DNA from: Acetobacteraceae bacterium
GTDB lineage: Bacteria > Pseudomonadota > Alphaproteobacteria > Acetobacterales > Acetobacteraceae
Assembly (NCBI GenBank): GCA_027487385.1
Contig: JAIYDS010000139.1
Span: forward strand, 1-39,741
Reading direction: 5' to 3'
Length of the DNA stretch: 39,741 bases
A program made the translations under genes and the position numbers. The notes below the pieces were generated by a model that was not told where the DNA came from, did no database searches, and worked only from the letters and a program-made list of their open reading frames with translations. Shown piece by piece: positions 24,022 to 33,077 of this stretch (position 1 is its first letter; each line of letters opens with the position of its first letter).

Positions 24022-24903
24022 TCAGTCGGTCCGCATGATCTGGCCGGGCAGGGCGCGCGGGTCGCGCATCTCCCAGCGGCCGGCTTCCACCTGCGCGATG
24101 AACTCGGCGAGATGCCTGTTGAACCAGTCGGGCTCTTCGAGGTTCAGCGTGTGGCCGGTCTTGGGGAAGACGCAGAGCCCGCAGGCCGGGATGGTCTTCT
24201 TCAGGAAGATGCCGGGCTGCAGGCAATGGTCATCCTCATCGCCCACGATGACGAGGGTGGGCAGCATCATCGCCTTCAGCTCGGCCTCGAGGTCCCAGAA
24301 GGAAGGCCGGCGCGCCTGCACGCCGCGCATGGTGAGCGCGGCACCCATATCGGAATGGGTGGCCAGGCGATCGGCGAATTCCTGCCAGCCGCGCGGGTCC
24401 TTGTTCTGGAACTGCACGCGGCTCGCGCCCGCGCCATAGGTCGGCGCGAAGGCGCGCGCGCCATCCGTCTCGAAGCGCCGCGCCACTTCGAGGGAGACGT
24501 TGCGGAAATACGTCTCATGCTCCTTCTCGCAGCCATAGCCGGCGCCGGCGACGGTCAGCGAAAGGGCGCGCTCGGGCGCGCGCAGGCCGAAATGCACCGT
24601 GGCGAAGCCACCCATCGAGAGGCCGACGATATGCGCCTTGGCGATGCCCAGCCCGTCCAGCACCGCCACCGCATCCGCCACCGCGATGGCCTGGGAATAG
24701 CGATCGACATCGAGCGGCACGTCGGAGGGCGGATAGCCGCGCGCGGCATAGGTGATGCAGCGGTGCCGCCGGGAGAAGTGGCGCATCTGCGGCTCCCAGC
24801 TTTCATGGTTGCCGCCGAATTCATGGATGAAGAGGATCGGCGTGCCTTGGCCCGCTTCCTCATAATGCAGGGAAATGCGGTCCGGCGTGGTGATGCGCGG
24901 CAT
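24022..24903 (-). CDS. Alpha/beta hydrolase
   Basis: A 293-residue alpha/beta-hydrolase fold enzyme. The N-terminal part is GTPILFIHEFGGNHESWEPQM (oxyanion HxxGG-like region), the nucleophile is S96 in GLSMGG, the acid is in VIVGDEDDHCLQP, and the base His is in FPKTGHTLNLEEP. It has a strong AAGGAGG site ten bases before the ATG. The fold is shared by C-C bond hydrolases, esterases, haloperoxidases and the deformylases/amidases of pyridine catabolism (NicD, the B6-pathway hydrolase), so the reaction cannot be fixed. Its operon partners (aminotransferase, carbamoylase-type, cupin) favour a ring-cleavage product or amide. Confidence 0.9.
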   Translation of the reverse strand: MPRITTPDRISLHYEEAGQGTPILFIHEFGGNHESWEPQMRHFSRRHRCITYAARGYPPSDVPLDVDRYSQAIAVADAVAVLDGLGIAKAHIVGLSMGGFATVHFGLRAPERALSLTVAGAGYGCEKEHETYFRNVSLEVARRFETDGARAFAPTYGAGASRVQFQNKDPRGWQEFADRLATHSDMGAALTMRGVQARRPSFWDLEAELKAMMLPTLVIVGDEDDHCLQPGIFLKKTIPACGLCVFPKTGHTLNLEEPDWFNRHLAEFIAQVEAGRWEMRDPRALPGQIMRTD

Positions 24904-24914
24904 CGGGGCCTCCT

Positions 24915-26048
24915 TCAGAATTGCGGCGTGATGTCGTTCAGGCTTCGCGCCGTCTCGACCAAAGCGGGCAGGCGATCGGCCAGTTTCTCGGCCCATTCGC
25001 CGGGGACCGAGGTGCTGATCTTCACGAAGCGATGCCCGAAGCGCGCCGTGTGATAGCTGCCCTGGCGGATCATGATGCCCTCGCGCCGTGCAGCCTCGAC
25101 CAGCGCCTCGGGGCGGATTTGCGCGGCCTCGGTCTCGACCACCAGGAAATTGCCGTGGCTCGGCCAGACGGGGACGGAGAAGCCCGGAATGGCCAGCGCC
25201 GCCGCATGAATCATGGCGTTGTTGGCCCGCGTGGTGGCGCGCACGCCGGCCATCCATTCGGGCTTCACGGCAAGGCCCGCGAGGGCCGCGCGCTGCGCGA
25301 TCACGCTCGCCCCCAGCACGCCGGTCGCCTGGTCCGCGAATTCCTCCAGCAGGGCGGCGGGCGCCACCAGCGCGCCGATGCGCAAGCCTGCCAAGCCCAG
25401 CCATTTGGAGAAGGAGAGCGAGACCACGGCGTTGTCTGGCGCTTCCAGCAGGGCCGGCTGGTGGCCATCAGCGAAGTCGCGATAGGTGCAGTCATGCACC
25501 AGCAGCGCACCCACCTCGCGCGCGATGGCGGCGAAGGCGGCGATCTCGTCCCGCGTGTAGCAGATGCCCAGCGGGTTGTTCGGATCCACGATGTAGATGA
25601 TGGCGGTGCGCGCATCCACGGCGGCGCGCAGCGCCTCGGGCGTCAGGCGATAGGCGCAGGCGGGGTCGTAGATCGGGATTTCGATCACCTCCGCTCCGGC
25701 CCGGCGGGCGAAGAGGCAGGGCCATTTCCAGGTGGGGTCGGTGGTGACGAAGGTGGTGCCCGGCCGGCAGCGCGCGCGGCAGACCAGCGCCAGGGCGTTC
25801 ACGCCGCCTTCGGTCACCAGCGCCTCGGCGCCCGGTACGCCGAGATCGGCGATGATGGCCGCGCGTAACGCTTCAAAGCCCAGCGGCGGCGCATAGGCGT
25901 TGAATTCCAGCCCATCCACCGCCGCATGCATGGCCGCGAGCACGGCCGGATGCGCCGGGATGTGGTTGGTGTTCTGCCCCATCCAGGCGAGGCCCGGCGT
26001 GGCGCTGAGCGCGTCGAAATAGCGGTTGCGGAGAAGGGCGCCGGCCAT
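24915..26048 (-). CDS. Class I/II PLP-dependent aminotransferase
   Basis: A 377-residue fold-type I aminotransferase. The Schiff-base lysine is K215 in SFSKWLGLAGLRIG; DPNNPLG (155-161) and D186 (VHDCTYRDF) hold the cofactor, and the C-terminal RFVKIS includes the carboxylate-binding Arg expected in this family. The tyrosine position in VHDCTYRDFA is typical. Its start overlaps the SDR stop by one base (TGATG). The aminotransferase type (aspartate-like, ligand unspecified) fits removal or addition of an amino group in this operon; the substrate is unknown. Confidence 0.92.
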   Translation of the reverse strand: MAGALLRNRYFDALSATPGLAWMGQNTNHIPAHPAVLAAMHAAVDGLEFNAYAPPLGFEALRAAIIADLGVPGAEALVTEGGVNALALVCRARCRPGTTFVTTDPTWKWPCLFARRAGAEVIEIPIYDPACAYRLTPEALRAAVDARTAIIYIVDPNNPLGICYTRDEIAAFAAIAREVGALLVHDCTYRDFADGHQPALLEAPDNAVVSLSFSKWLGLAGLRIGALVAPAALLEEFADQATGVLGASVIAQRAALAGLAVKPEWMAGVRATTRANNAMIHAAALAIPGFSVPVWPSHGNFLVVETEAAQIRPEALVEAARREGIMIRQGSYHTARFGHRFVKISTSVPGEWAEKLADRLPALVETARSLNDITPQF

Positions 26049-26827
26049 CAGATGACCGAGCCGCGGGCCGAGATGCCGCCATCAATGGTGACGACGGTGC
26101 CCGTGATGTACCCCGCGCGGGGCGAGGCCATGAAGGCGCAGAGATCGGCCGTCTCGCGCGCCGTGGCGGGGCGCTTGCCGGGGTATTTGGCGAAGAGCTC
26201 CTCCCAGCGGGTTTCGTCGCCCAGCATGTCGCGCGCCTTCATCTTCATGATCTTGATCATGCGGTCCGTCGCCACGGGGCCCGGATTGATGCCGACCACG
26301 CGAATGCCGTCATCCAGGCTGCGCCCGCCGATCGCCTTGCTGAAGGACATCAGCGCCGCATTGCCGGTGGAGCCGGCGAAATAGCTGGCATCCCAGTTCT
26401 CGCCGGAATTGCCGATGACGTTGATGATGACGCCGTCCCGCCCCTTCATCCGCGGATAAAACAGCCGGGTGAGGGTGATGTAGCCGAAGACCTTGAGGTC
26501 GAAGCCGTGGCGCAGGGCGGCGTCGGTCACCTGGTCCAGCGGGCCGGCGGGGATGTCGCCCGCATTGTTGATCAGGATGGTGGCGTCCTGCGCGGCCTCG
26601 GCCAGCTGCTCCATCGCGGCGGTGGTCGAGAGGTCCAGCGCATGGGTGGTGACGCGGATCTGGTGCTGCGCGCGCAGCCGCTCGGCCGCCTCGGTCAGGG
26701 CTTCGCCGTTGCGGGCGGCGAGGTGGAGGTGGCAGCCCTCCTCGGCCAGGACCTCGGCACAGGCCAGGCCGATGCCCTTGGAAGCCCCGGTGATGAGGGC
26801 GGTCTTTCCCGCGAGATCAAGCTGCAA
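26048..26827 (-). CDS. SDR-family oxidoreductase with atypical active site
   Basis: A 259-residue short-chain dehydrogenase/reductase. The NAD(P)-binding TGASKGIG (residues 13-20), LINNAGD (85-91) and NPGPVATDR (about 181-189) are clear. The usual YxxxK catalytic motif is replaced by Y149-FAG-S153 in DASYFAGSTGNAALMSFSK, so the lysine is missing at its normal place. I use a TTG start with CGGAG six bases upstream; an upstream TTG at 26857 falls within a regulatory motif. First gene of a five-gene minus operon (SDR, aminotransferase, alpha/beta hydrolase, M20, bicupin). I recall related proteins with this pattern, which would make it a subfamily trait rather than a defect. Confidence 0.85.
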   Translation of the reverse strand: MQLDLAGKTALITGASKGIGLACAEVLAEEGCHLHLAARNGEALTEAAERLRAQHQIRVTTHALDLSTTAAMEQLAEAAQDATILINNAGDIPAGPLDQVTDAALRHGFDLKVFGYITLTRLFYPRMKGRDGVIINVIGNSGENWDASYFAGSTGNAALMSFSKAIGGRSLDDGIRVVGINPGPVATDRMIKIMKMKARDMLGDETRWEELFAKYPGKRPATARETADLCAFMASPRAGYITGTVVTIDGGISARGSVI

Positions 26828-26847
26828 GGGACGCTCCGTTGGTGATG

Positions 26848-26879
26848 TTGTATGCAAAGACTAGCAATCTGCATACCAA
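26848..26879. promoter_or_regulatory. Probable GntR operator upstream of the SDR operon
   Basis: TTGTATGCAAAGAC (26848-26861) and the inverted TGCATACCAA (26870-26879) form an imperfect dyad (GTATGCA/TGCATAC, 13-base spacer). The half-site TGTRTGCAAA recurs twice upstream of the gntR start. Together they suggest the regulator encoded next door binds here, controlling the SDR operon. Confidence 0.6.
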
Positions 26880-26893
26880 CACGCCGAGGCCCC

Positions 26894-27604
26894 TCAGTCG
26901 AGGCCCGCGATCAGGTCCAGCAGGTTTTCGCCGAGCAGGGTGAGGTGGGCGCGCATGCTGCGATGCGCCGCCTCCGGATCGCGCGCCAGGATGGCGGCCA
27001 TGATCTCGGCATGCTCGCGCAGCGTGTCCTCGACACGGGTCGGCATATGGGTGACGCGGCGGCGATAGGCGGCCACGCGGTTGCGCAGGCGGCGGGTCTC
27101 CTCGGCCAGGAAGGCGTTGTGCGCAGCCTCGTAGATGGCTTCGTGGAATTCCTCGTTGATGTCGTAGAAGACATCGGCGGGGGCTGGCGCGGCCTCCACC
27201 AGACGGGTGTGGATGGCCTGCAAGGTGGCGTTCTGGGCGGGCGTGCTGCGCCGCGCGGCGAGGCGCGCGCAGAGCCCTTCCAACTCGCCCATCACCTGGA
27301 ACATCTCGATCAGCGTCTGGGCGGAGATGCTGCGCACCACGGCGCCCTGCCGGCCGCGCAACTCCACCAGGCGCTCGGCCGCCAGCAGGCGGAAGGCCTC
27401 GCGCACCGGCGTGCGGGAGCATCCCGCGCGATCTGCGATCTCCTGCTCGTCGAGCCGCGCGCCGGGTTCCAGGCGCCCGCTGGCGATCTCGTCGCGCAGG
27501 CGGCGGTGGAGGGTGTTGGCCAGGGTGCCGGCCCCTGACTCAAGGCGGGCGATGCGCCCCGAAGCTGCCCAATCTGCCTCGGAGTTTGCCTGTTTTGCGC
27601 GCAT
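26894..27604 (-). CDS. GntR-family regulator with FCD ligand domain
   Basis: A 236-residue regulator. The GntR winged helix-turn-helix covers about residues 26-90, including GARLDEQEIADRAGCSRTPVREAFRLLAAERLVEL. The C-terminal FCD domain (about 100-220) shows the metal/ligand His pattern: FYDINEEFHEAIYEAAHN, and later REHAEIMAAILARDPEAAHRSMRAHL. FCD regulators sense sugar acids, amino acids and small carboxylates. Divergent from the ABC operon and upstream of the SDR operon; operator-like motifs flank it. No clear Shine-Dalgarno precedes the ATG, and a motif copy overlaps the promoter, so self-control is likely. A 20-residue N-terminal extension is present. Confidence 0.92.
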   Translation of the reverse strand: MRAKQANSEADWAASGRIARLESGAGTLANTLHRRLRDEIASGRLEPGARLDEQEIADRAGCSRTPVREAFRLLAAERLVELRGRQGAVVRSISAQTLIEMFQVMGELEGLCARLAARRSTPAQNATLQAIHTRLVEAAPAPADVFYDINEEFHEAIYEAAHNAFLAEETRRLRNRVAAYRRRVTHMPTRVEDTLREHAEIMAAILARDPEAAHRSMRAHLTLLGENLLDLIAGLD

Positions 27605-27653
27605 ATGTGTGCAAAGACCCCTTCATTGTGTGCAAACACCCGGGTCTTTGTAT
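27605..27653. promoter_or_regulatory. Tandem operator-like repeats in the gntR/ABC intergenic region
   Basis: ATGTGTGCAAAGAC (27605-27618) and TTGTGTGCAAACAC (27626-27639) share a TGTGTGCAAA core and are 21 bases apart, two helical turns. CAAAGACCC (27612-27620) and GGGTCTTTG (27642-27650) form a perfect 9-base inverted pair around the second copy. Placed immediately upstream of the gntR ATG and before the divergent ABC operon. Confidence 0.6.
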
Positions 27654-27709
27654 TTCAAAACCGGGCGCCTGTCGCGAACATGTTGCCGGCCTTACCCCGA
27701 GGCGCCGAA

Positions 27710-28524
<815 letters not shown>

Positions 28525-28528
<4 letters not shown>

Positions 28529-29262
28529 CGGACGCCGAGCGCGAGGCGCGCATCTCGCTCGCCGCCTGCTACCGCATGGTGGCGCGGCTCGGGCTGGATG
28601 ACGTGATCTACAATCACATCTCGTTGCGCGTGCCGGGTGAGGAGGGGGCCTTCCTGCTGAACCCCTATGGCTTCCTGTTCAGCGAGATCACGGCCTCCTC
28701 GCTGGTGAAGATCGACACCGAAGGCCGCAAGCTGGCGCCGAGCCCGCATGAGGCCAATGTCGCGGCCTTCGTCATCCATGCCGCCATCCACAAGGCGCGG
28801 CATGACGCGGCCTGCGTCCTGCACGCGCATTCGGATGCGGCGCTGGCCGTCTCGGCCCAGAAGGGCGGGCTGCGCCCGCTCAGCCAATTCGCCATGTGGT
28901 TCTACGAGCGCCAGGCCTTCCACGATTATGAGGGTGTCGCGATCGACCTGGATGAGCAGCAGCGCCTGGTGCGGGATTTCGGCACGCATCCCATCATGCT
29001 GATGCGCAACCATGGCACGCTCACCGTCGGCCGCACGCCCGGCGGCGCCTTCATGATGCTCTATTATTTCGAGCGCGCGGCCCGCATCCAGTTGATGATG
29101 CAGGCCTCGGGCCAGCCCATCATCGAACCCCCGCCCGAGGTCTGCGCCCGCGCCGCCAACCAGTTCTGGCAGCAGCAGGGCGACATCCTGGGCCCTGGCG
29201 AGCGCGAATGGCCCGCCTTCCTCCGGCAGCTCGACCGCGAGGACCCGTCCTATCGTGACTGA
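28525..29262 (+). CDS. Class II aldolase/adducin-family protein
   Basis: A 245-residue class II aldolase/adducin-fold protein of the adducin-like branch: NHISLRVPG near residue 30, then ANVAAFVIHAAIH, the metal histidines H100 and H102 in CVLHAHSDAALAV and H163 in MLMRNHGTL. The aldolase catalytic Glu is again not obvious, as usual in this branch. It sits between an ABC ATPase and its binding protein, with ATGA overlap at its 5' end, so its substrate probably enters through this importer. It is not closely similar to the first class II protein at 4687. Function unassigned. Confidence 0.9.
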
Positions 29263-29284
29263 CACCCCCACAGGAGATCCCATC

Positions 29285-30283
29285 ATGAACAGGCGCCCCC
29301 TTCTGGCCGCGACACTGGCCATTCCCTTCATCCGCCCCGCCGGCGCACAGACGCTGGTGCGCGCCTCGCTCCGCCTGAAATGGCTGACGCAGGCGCAATT
29401 CGCAGGCTTCTACATGGCCTTGCAGAAGGGTTATTATCGCGAGGCCGGCATCGACCTCACCATCAATCCGGGCGGGCCGAACCTGCTGACGGAAAACCTG
29501 GTGGCCTCGGGCGCCGATACCTTCGGGCTTTCGGGCGGCACCGACAGCGTCTTCGCGGCGCGCGAGCGCAGCCTGCCCATCATCTGCGCCGGCGTGATGC
29601 ACCAGCAGACGCCCTTCGTCTTCGTTTCCCGCGCCGACGGCCCCATCCGCACGCTGGCCGATTTCCGCGGCAAGACCATCACCACCTGGTTCACCGGCGC
29701 CAATTTCGTCCTGCTCGGCATGCTGGCGCAGGCGGGGCTGAACCGCGGCGACTTCACCATGCAGCCGCAGCAGGTCAGCGTGCAGCCCTTCGTGGACCGG
29801 CAGATCGATGTGGTCACCGCCACCCGCTACAACGAGTTCTTCACGCTGATGAGCCGCGTGGGCCGCGAGAACCTGCGCAGCTTCGTGCCTGATGATCACG
29901 GCATCACCTTCCCGCGCGACACGGTGATCGTCAGCGAGCAGACGGCGCGGGACTGGCCGCAACTGGTGCAGGGCTTCCTGCGCGCCACCATCCGCGGCTG
30001 GCGCGATGCCCTGGCCGACAACAAGGCCGGCGTGGATTCGGTCATGTCCGTGGCGCCCACGCTGAACCGCCCGCATCAGGAATTCATGCTGGTGGAGGCC
30101 GGCAAGCTGATGGTGGCGGGCGGCGCCGCGCGCAACGGCCTGTTCTGGATTGACCGTCCGGTCATCCAGGCCGCGCATGACTTCTTCCTGCGCCATGAGG
30201 TGATCAAGACGCCGCTCGACCTCGCGGCCGCCTTCAATTCCAGCTTCCTGGAGGCGATCCCGGCGGCGGACCGCATGGCATGA
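29285..30283 (+). CDS. NMT1/THI5-like ABC substrate-binding protein
   Basis: A 332-residue periplasmic binding protein of the NMT1/THI5-like group. The signal peptide is MNRRPLLAATLAIPFIRPAGAQ. The mature part has SLRLKWLTQAQFAGFYMALQ, the classic opening of pyrimidine-precursor/riboflavin-type binding proteins, then KGYYREAGIDLTINPGG, and CAGVMHQQTPFVFV with the conserved aromatic site. The start at MNRRP follows AGGAG; an upstream ATG at 29255 lies inside the aldolase gene. Members bind heteroaromatic precursors, sulfonates or nitriles, which fits the flavin monooxygenase at the end of the operon. Confidence 0.91.
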   Translation: MNRRPLLAATLAIPFIRPAGAQTLVRASLRLKWLTQAQFAGFYMALQKGYYREAGIDLTINPGGPNLLTENLVASGADTFGLSGGTDSVFAARERSLPIICAGVMHQQTPFVFVSRADGPIRTLADFRGKTITTWFTGANFVLLGMLAQAGLNRGDFTMQPQQVSVQPFVDRQIDVVTATRYNEFFTLMSRVGRENLRSFVPDDHGITFPRDTVIVSEQTARDWPQLVQGFLRATIRGWRDALADNKAGVDSVMSVAPTLNRPHQEFMLVEAGKLMVAGGAARNGLFWIDRPVIQAAHDFFLRHEVIKTPLDLAAAFNSSFLEAIPAADRMA

Positions 30284-31035
30284 AGGCCACGGCGATGGCC
30301 GCACTCCGCCTGCTGGGCGGGGTGATCCTGGCGGGGCTGGTCTGGGAGGCGGCGGTGGTGGGCTTCGGCATCCGCCCGCACCTGCTGCCGCGCCTTTCCG
30401 AGATCCTCGCCGCCATCGCCTTCACCCCCGGCGCCTATTGGGCAGGGTTGCAACGCACCGCCGCCGAGACGCTGATCGGCTTCGCCGCCGGCACGGCGGT
30501 GGGCATCATGAATGGGCTGATCTTCTTTCGCGCCCCCCTGCTGCGGGACATGCTGCTGCCGGTCTTCATCGTCTCGCAGACCATCCCGGTCATCGCCTTC
30601 GGCGCGCTGGTGGTGATGTGGTTCGGCAATACGCTGCTGGCCAAGGCGGTCATCGCCTTCTACCTCACCTTCTTCCCCGTGACGGTGAACACGCTGCTCG
30701 GGCTGAACAGCGTGGACCCGCGGCAGGTGGCGCTGCTGCGCAGCTTCGGCGCCAGCCCGCGGCAAATCCTCTTCCGCCTGCAACTGCCCATGGCGCTGCC
30801 GCAGATCTTCGTGGCGCTGCGGCTCGGCGCCTCGCTCAGCCTGGTCGGCGCCATCGTGGGCGAGTGGTTCGGCGACAACACCGGCATCGGCGTGCTGCTG
30901 CTGCAAGCCATGTACAATGAGAGCGTCGTGGCGCTCTGGGCCGCCATCCTCTGCGCGGCGCTGCTGGGCACGGGCTTCTACGCGCTGGTGGCCTGGGCTG
31001 AGCGGCGCATCGTCTTCTGGGGGGCGGAGCAGTGA
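30280..31035 (+). CDS. ABC importer permease, SsuC/TauC-type (1)
   Basis: Inner-membrane permease (251 aa) with about six hydrophobic segments. The EAA loop is VALLRSFGASPRQILFRLQLPMALPQIFVALRLGASL, which docks on the ATPase, and the C-terminal half carries GEWFGDNTGIGVLLL. Overlaps the binding-protein stop (ATGA). Two different permeases follow each other, so a heterodimeric channel is likely. Confidence 0.92.
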   Translation: MKATAMAALRLLGGVILAGLVWEAAVVGFGIRPHLLPRLSEILAAIAFTPGAYWAGLQRTAAETLIGFAAGTAVGIMNGLIFFRAPLLRDMLLPVFIVSQTIPVIAFGALVVMWFGNTLLAKAVIAFYLTFFPVTVNTLLGLNSVDPRQVALLRSFGASPRQILFRLQLPMALPQIFVALRLGASLSLVGAIVGEWFGDNTGIGVLLLQAMYNESVVALWAAILCAALLGTGFYALVAWAERRIVFWGAEQ

Positions 31036-31772
31036 ACGCCAACTCCGCCGTGCGCGGCGCCGTGGGCGCGGTGCTGATCCTGGCGATCTGGGAGACGCTG
31101 GCGCGCGGCCTCTCGCTGCCCGCCTACACGCTTCCTGCGGTGAGCCAGATCCTCGCTGCCGTCGCCGAGCACCGCAAGGCGCTCCAGGCGGCGGCGCTGG
31201 TCACAGGGTTCGAGGCGGTGACGGGCTATGTCATCGGTGCCCTGGCAGGGATTGCGGTGGCCACGCTGCTGATCCTTGTGCGGCCCTTGCGGGCGGGGGC
31301 GCTGCCCTTGCTGCTGGCGATCAATTCCGTGCCGGTGGTGGCGTGGTCGCCCCTGGTGCTGCTCTGGTTCGGCATGGGGGTGGCGTCGAAGATCGTGATG
31401 GTGGCCCTTGCCGTGGGCTTCACCGTCTTTCTCAGCGCGCTGGCGGGGTTTGACCGGGTGGACCGGCGCAGCGTGGACCTCATGCGCAGCTTTGGCGCCG
31501 GGCGCTTCGGCATCTTCTGGCGGCTGCGCCTGCCGGCCGCGCTGCCGCTGATCGCGGCGGGGCTGCGCGTGGCCACCGTGCGCAGCCTGATCGTGGCCAT
31601 CGTGACGGAGATGCTGGGCGCCTATGGGGGGCTCGGCTGGATCATCTACCAATCCGTCACGCTGATTGATTTCGTGCAGGTCTGGGCCGCCATCCTCGTC
31701 GCCTCCACGCTCTCCCTGGCTTTTTTCGGCCTGGTCGGCGCGCTGGAGCGCCGCCTGATCTTCTGGCGATGA
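31032..31772 (+). CDS. ABC importer permease, SsuC/TauC-type (2)
   Basis: Second permease (246 aa) of the importer, starting with a GTG that overlaps the first permease stop (GTGA). It has similar topology, with the EAA loop DLMRSFGAGRFGIFWRLRLPAALPLIAAGLRVATVRSL and the pore segment VTEMLGAYGGLGWIIYQSV. Distinct in sequence from the first permease, so a heterodimer rather than a duplication. Overlaps the monooxygenase start (ATGA). Confidence 0.92.
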   Translation: MNANSAVRGAVGAVLILAIWETLARGLSLPAYTLPAVSQILAAVAEHRKALQAAALVTGFEAVTGYVIGALAGIAVATLLILVRPLRAGALPLLLAINSVPVVAWSPLVLLWFGMGVASKIVMVALAVGFTVFLSALAGFDRVDRRSVDLMRSFGAGRFGIFWRLRLPAALPLIAAGLRVATVRSLIVAIVTEMLGAYGGLGWIIYQSVTLIDFVQVWAAILVASTLSLAFFGLVGALERRLIFWR

Positions 31773-33073
31773 GCGCGCCCATGCGGCAGATGCATCTGGG
31801 CCTGTTCCTGCTCGGCACCGGCAGCCATGTCGCCGGCTGGCGCATGCCAGGTGCCGAAACCAGCTTCCAGGACATCCACGCCATCCAGCGCATGGCGGCC
31901 ACGGCCGAGCGCGGCTGCTTCGACCTCATCTTCATGGGCGATAATCTCTACGCCGACCCGGGCGCGCACCCCTCCTACACGCTCCGGCTGGAGCCGCTGA
32001 CCATGCTGGCGGCGCTGGCGATGACGACCACCCATATCGGCCTGGGCGCCACCGTCGCCACCACCTATAGCGACCCCTGGAGCGTGGCCCGCGCCTTCGC
32101 CTCGCTCGATCACATCAGCGGCGGGCGGGCGGCCTGGAACGCGGTAACGGGATCGAGCGCGCAGGCCGCGCCGAATTTCGGCCGCACCCACCCCGACCAC
32201 GCGCAGCGCTACGCCATCGCCGCCGAATTCGTGGATGTGGTGCGCGGCCTTTGGGATGGCTGGGAGGATGACGCGCTGGTGGCGGACCGCGCGAGCGGCC
32301 TTTATCTCGACCCCGCCAAGCTGCATCCGCTGAACCATGAGGGCGTGCATTTCTCGGTGAAGGGGCCGCTCAACATCGGCCGCACGCCGCAGGGCCGGCC
32401 CGTCATCCTCCAGGCGGGCGGCTCCGAGGCGGGGCTCGACCTCGCGGCCCGCACGGCCGATGTGGTCTTCGCCGTGGTGCAGGATTTCGAGGAGGCGCGC
32501 GGGCAATACCGGGCGCTGAAATCGCGCCTCCCGGCGCATGGGCGCCGGCCGGAGGATGTGGCGGTGCTGCCCGGCGTGATGCCCATCGTGGGCCGCACCG
32601 AGCGCGAGGCGCTGGACAAGCTCGCCCAGCTGCAGGGCTTCATCAGCCCGGGCAATGCGCTGCAATTGCTGCAGGACCGTCTGGGGATTGATCTTGCCGG
32701 GCAGGACATGGACGCACCGCTGGGCGACCTGCCGCTGCATGATGGCGGCCATGGCTTCGCCCGCACCCTGCTGAGCAAGGCGCGGCGCGACAACCTCACC
32801 CTGCGCGATGTTTACAACCTGCTGGGGGCCGCGCGCGGCCATTGGGTGCTGTGCGGCGCGGCGGAGAAGGTGGCGGACACCTTGCAGCATTGGTTCGAGG
32901 GGGGCGCGGCCGATGGCTTCAACGTCATGCCCTCGCACTTTCCGGGCGGCATGGAGGATTTCGTGGAGCTGGTGGTCCCCATCCTCCAGGCGCGCGGCCT
33001 CTTCCGCACGCGCTACGAGGGGCGGACCCTGCGGGACTTGCTGGGGCTGGTGCGGCCCAAGCGCGGCGCCTGA
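31769..33073 (+). CDS. LLM-class FMNH2-dependent monooxygenase (NtaA/SnaA/DszA type)
   Basis: A 434-residue luciferase-like flavin monooxygenase of the NtaA/SnaA/DszA branch. It has a TIM-barrel opening MRQMHLGLFLLGTGSHVAGWR, then GCFDLIFMGDNLYAD, TTHIGLGATVATTYSDPWSVARAFASLDHISGGRAAWNAVTG, the family FMN segment, and HEGVHFSVKGPLNIGRTPQGRPVILQAGGS. Members use FMNH2 from a separate reductase, which is not seen nearby, and hydroxylate or desulfonate N- or S-containing compounds. Coupled to the importer by ATGA, it converges on the amidase with a four-base gap. Confidence 0.92.
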   Translation: MSAPMRQMHLGLFLLGTGSHVAGWRMPGAETSFQDIHAIQRMAATAERGCFDLIFMGDNLYADPGAHPSYTLRLEPLTMLAALAMTTTHIGLGATVATTYSDPWSVARAFASLDHISGGRAAWNAVTGSSAQAAPNFGRTHPDHAQRYAIAAEFVDVVRGLWDGWEDDALVADRASGLYLDPAKLHPLNHEGVHFSVKGPLNIGRTPQGRPVILQAGGSEAGLDLAARTADVVFAVVQDFEEARGQYRALKSRLPAHGRRPEDVAVLPGVMPIVGRTEREALDKLAQLQGFISPGNALQLLQDRLGIDLAGQDMDAPLGDLPLHDGGHGFARTLLSKARRDNLTLRDVYNLLGAARGHWVLCGAAEKVADTLQHWFEGGAADGFNVMPSHFPGGMEDFVELVVPILQARGLFRTRYEGRTLRDLLGLVRPKRGA

Positions 33074-33077
33074 GGGG

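Noticed and set aside
22768..25053. Plus-strand open frame of 761 codons across the minus operon
   Set aside because: Antisense to the M20, alpha/beta hydrolase and aminotransferase genes, which have catalytic motifs.
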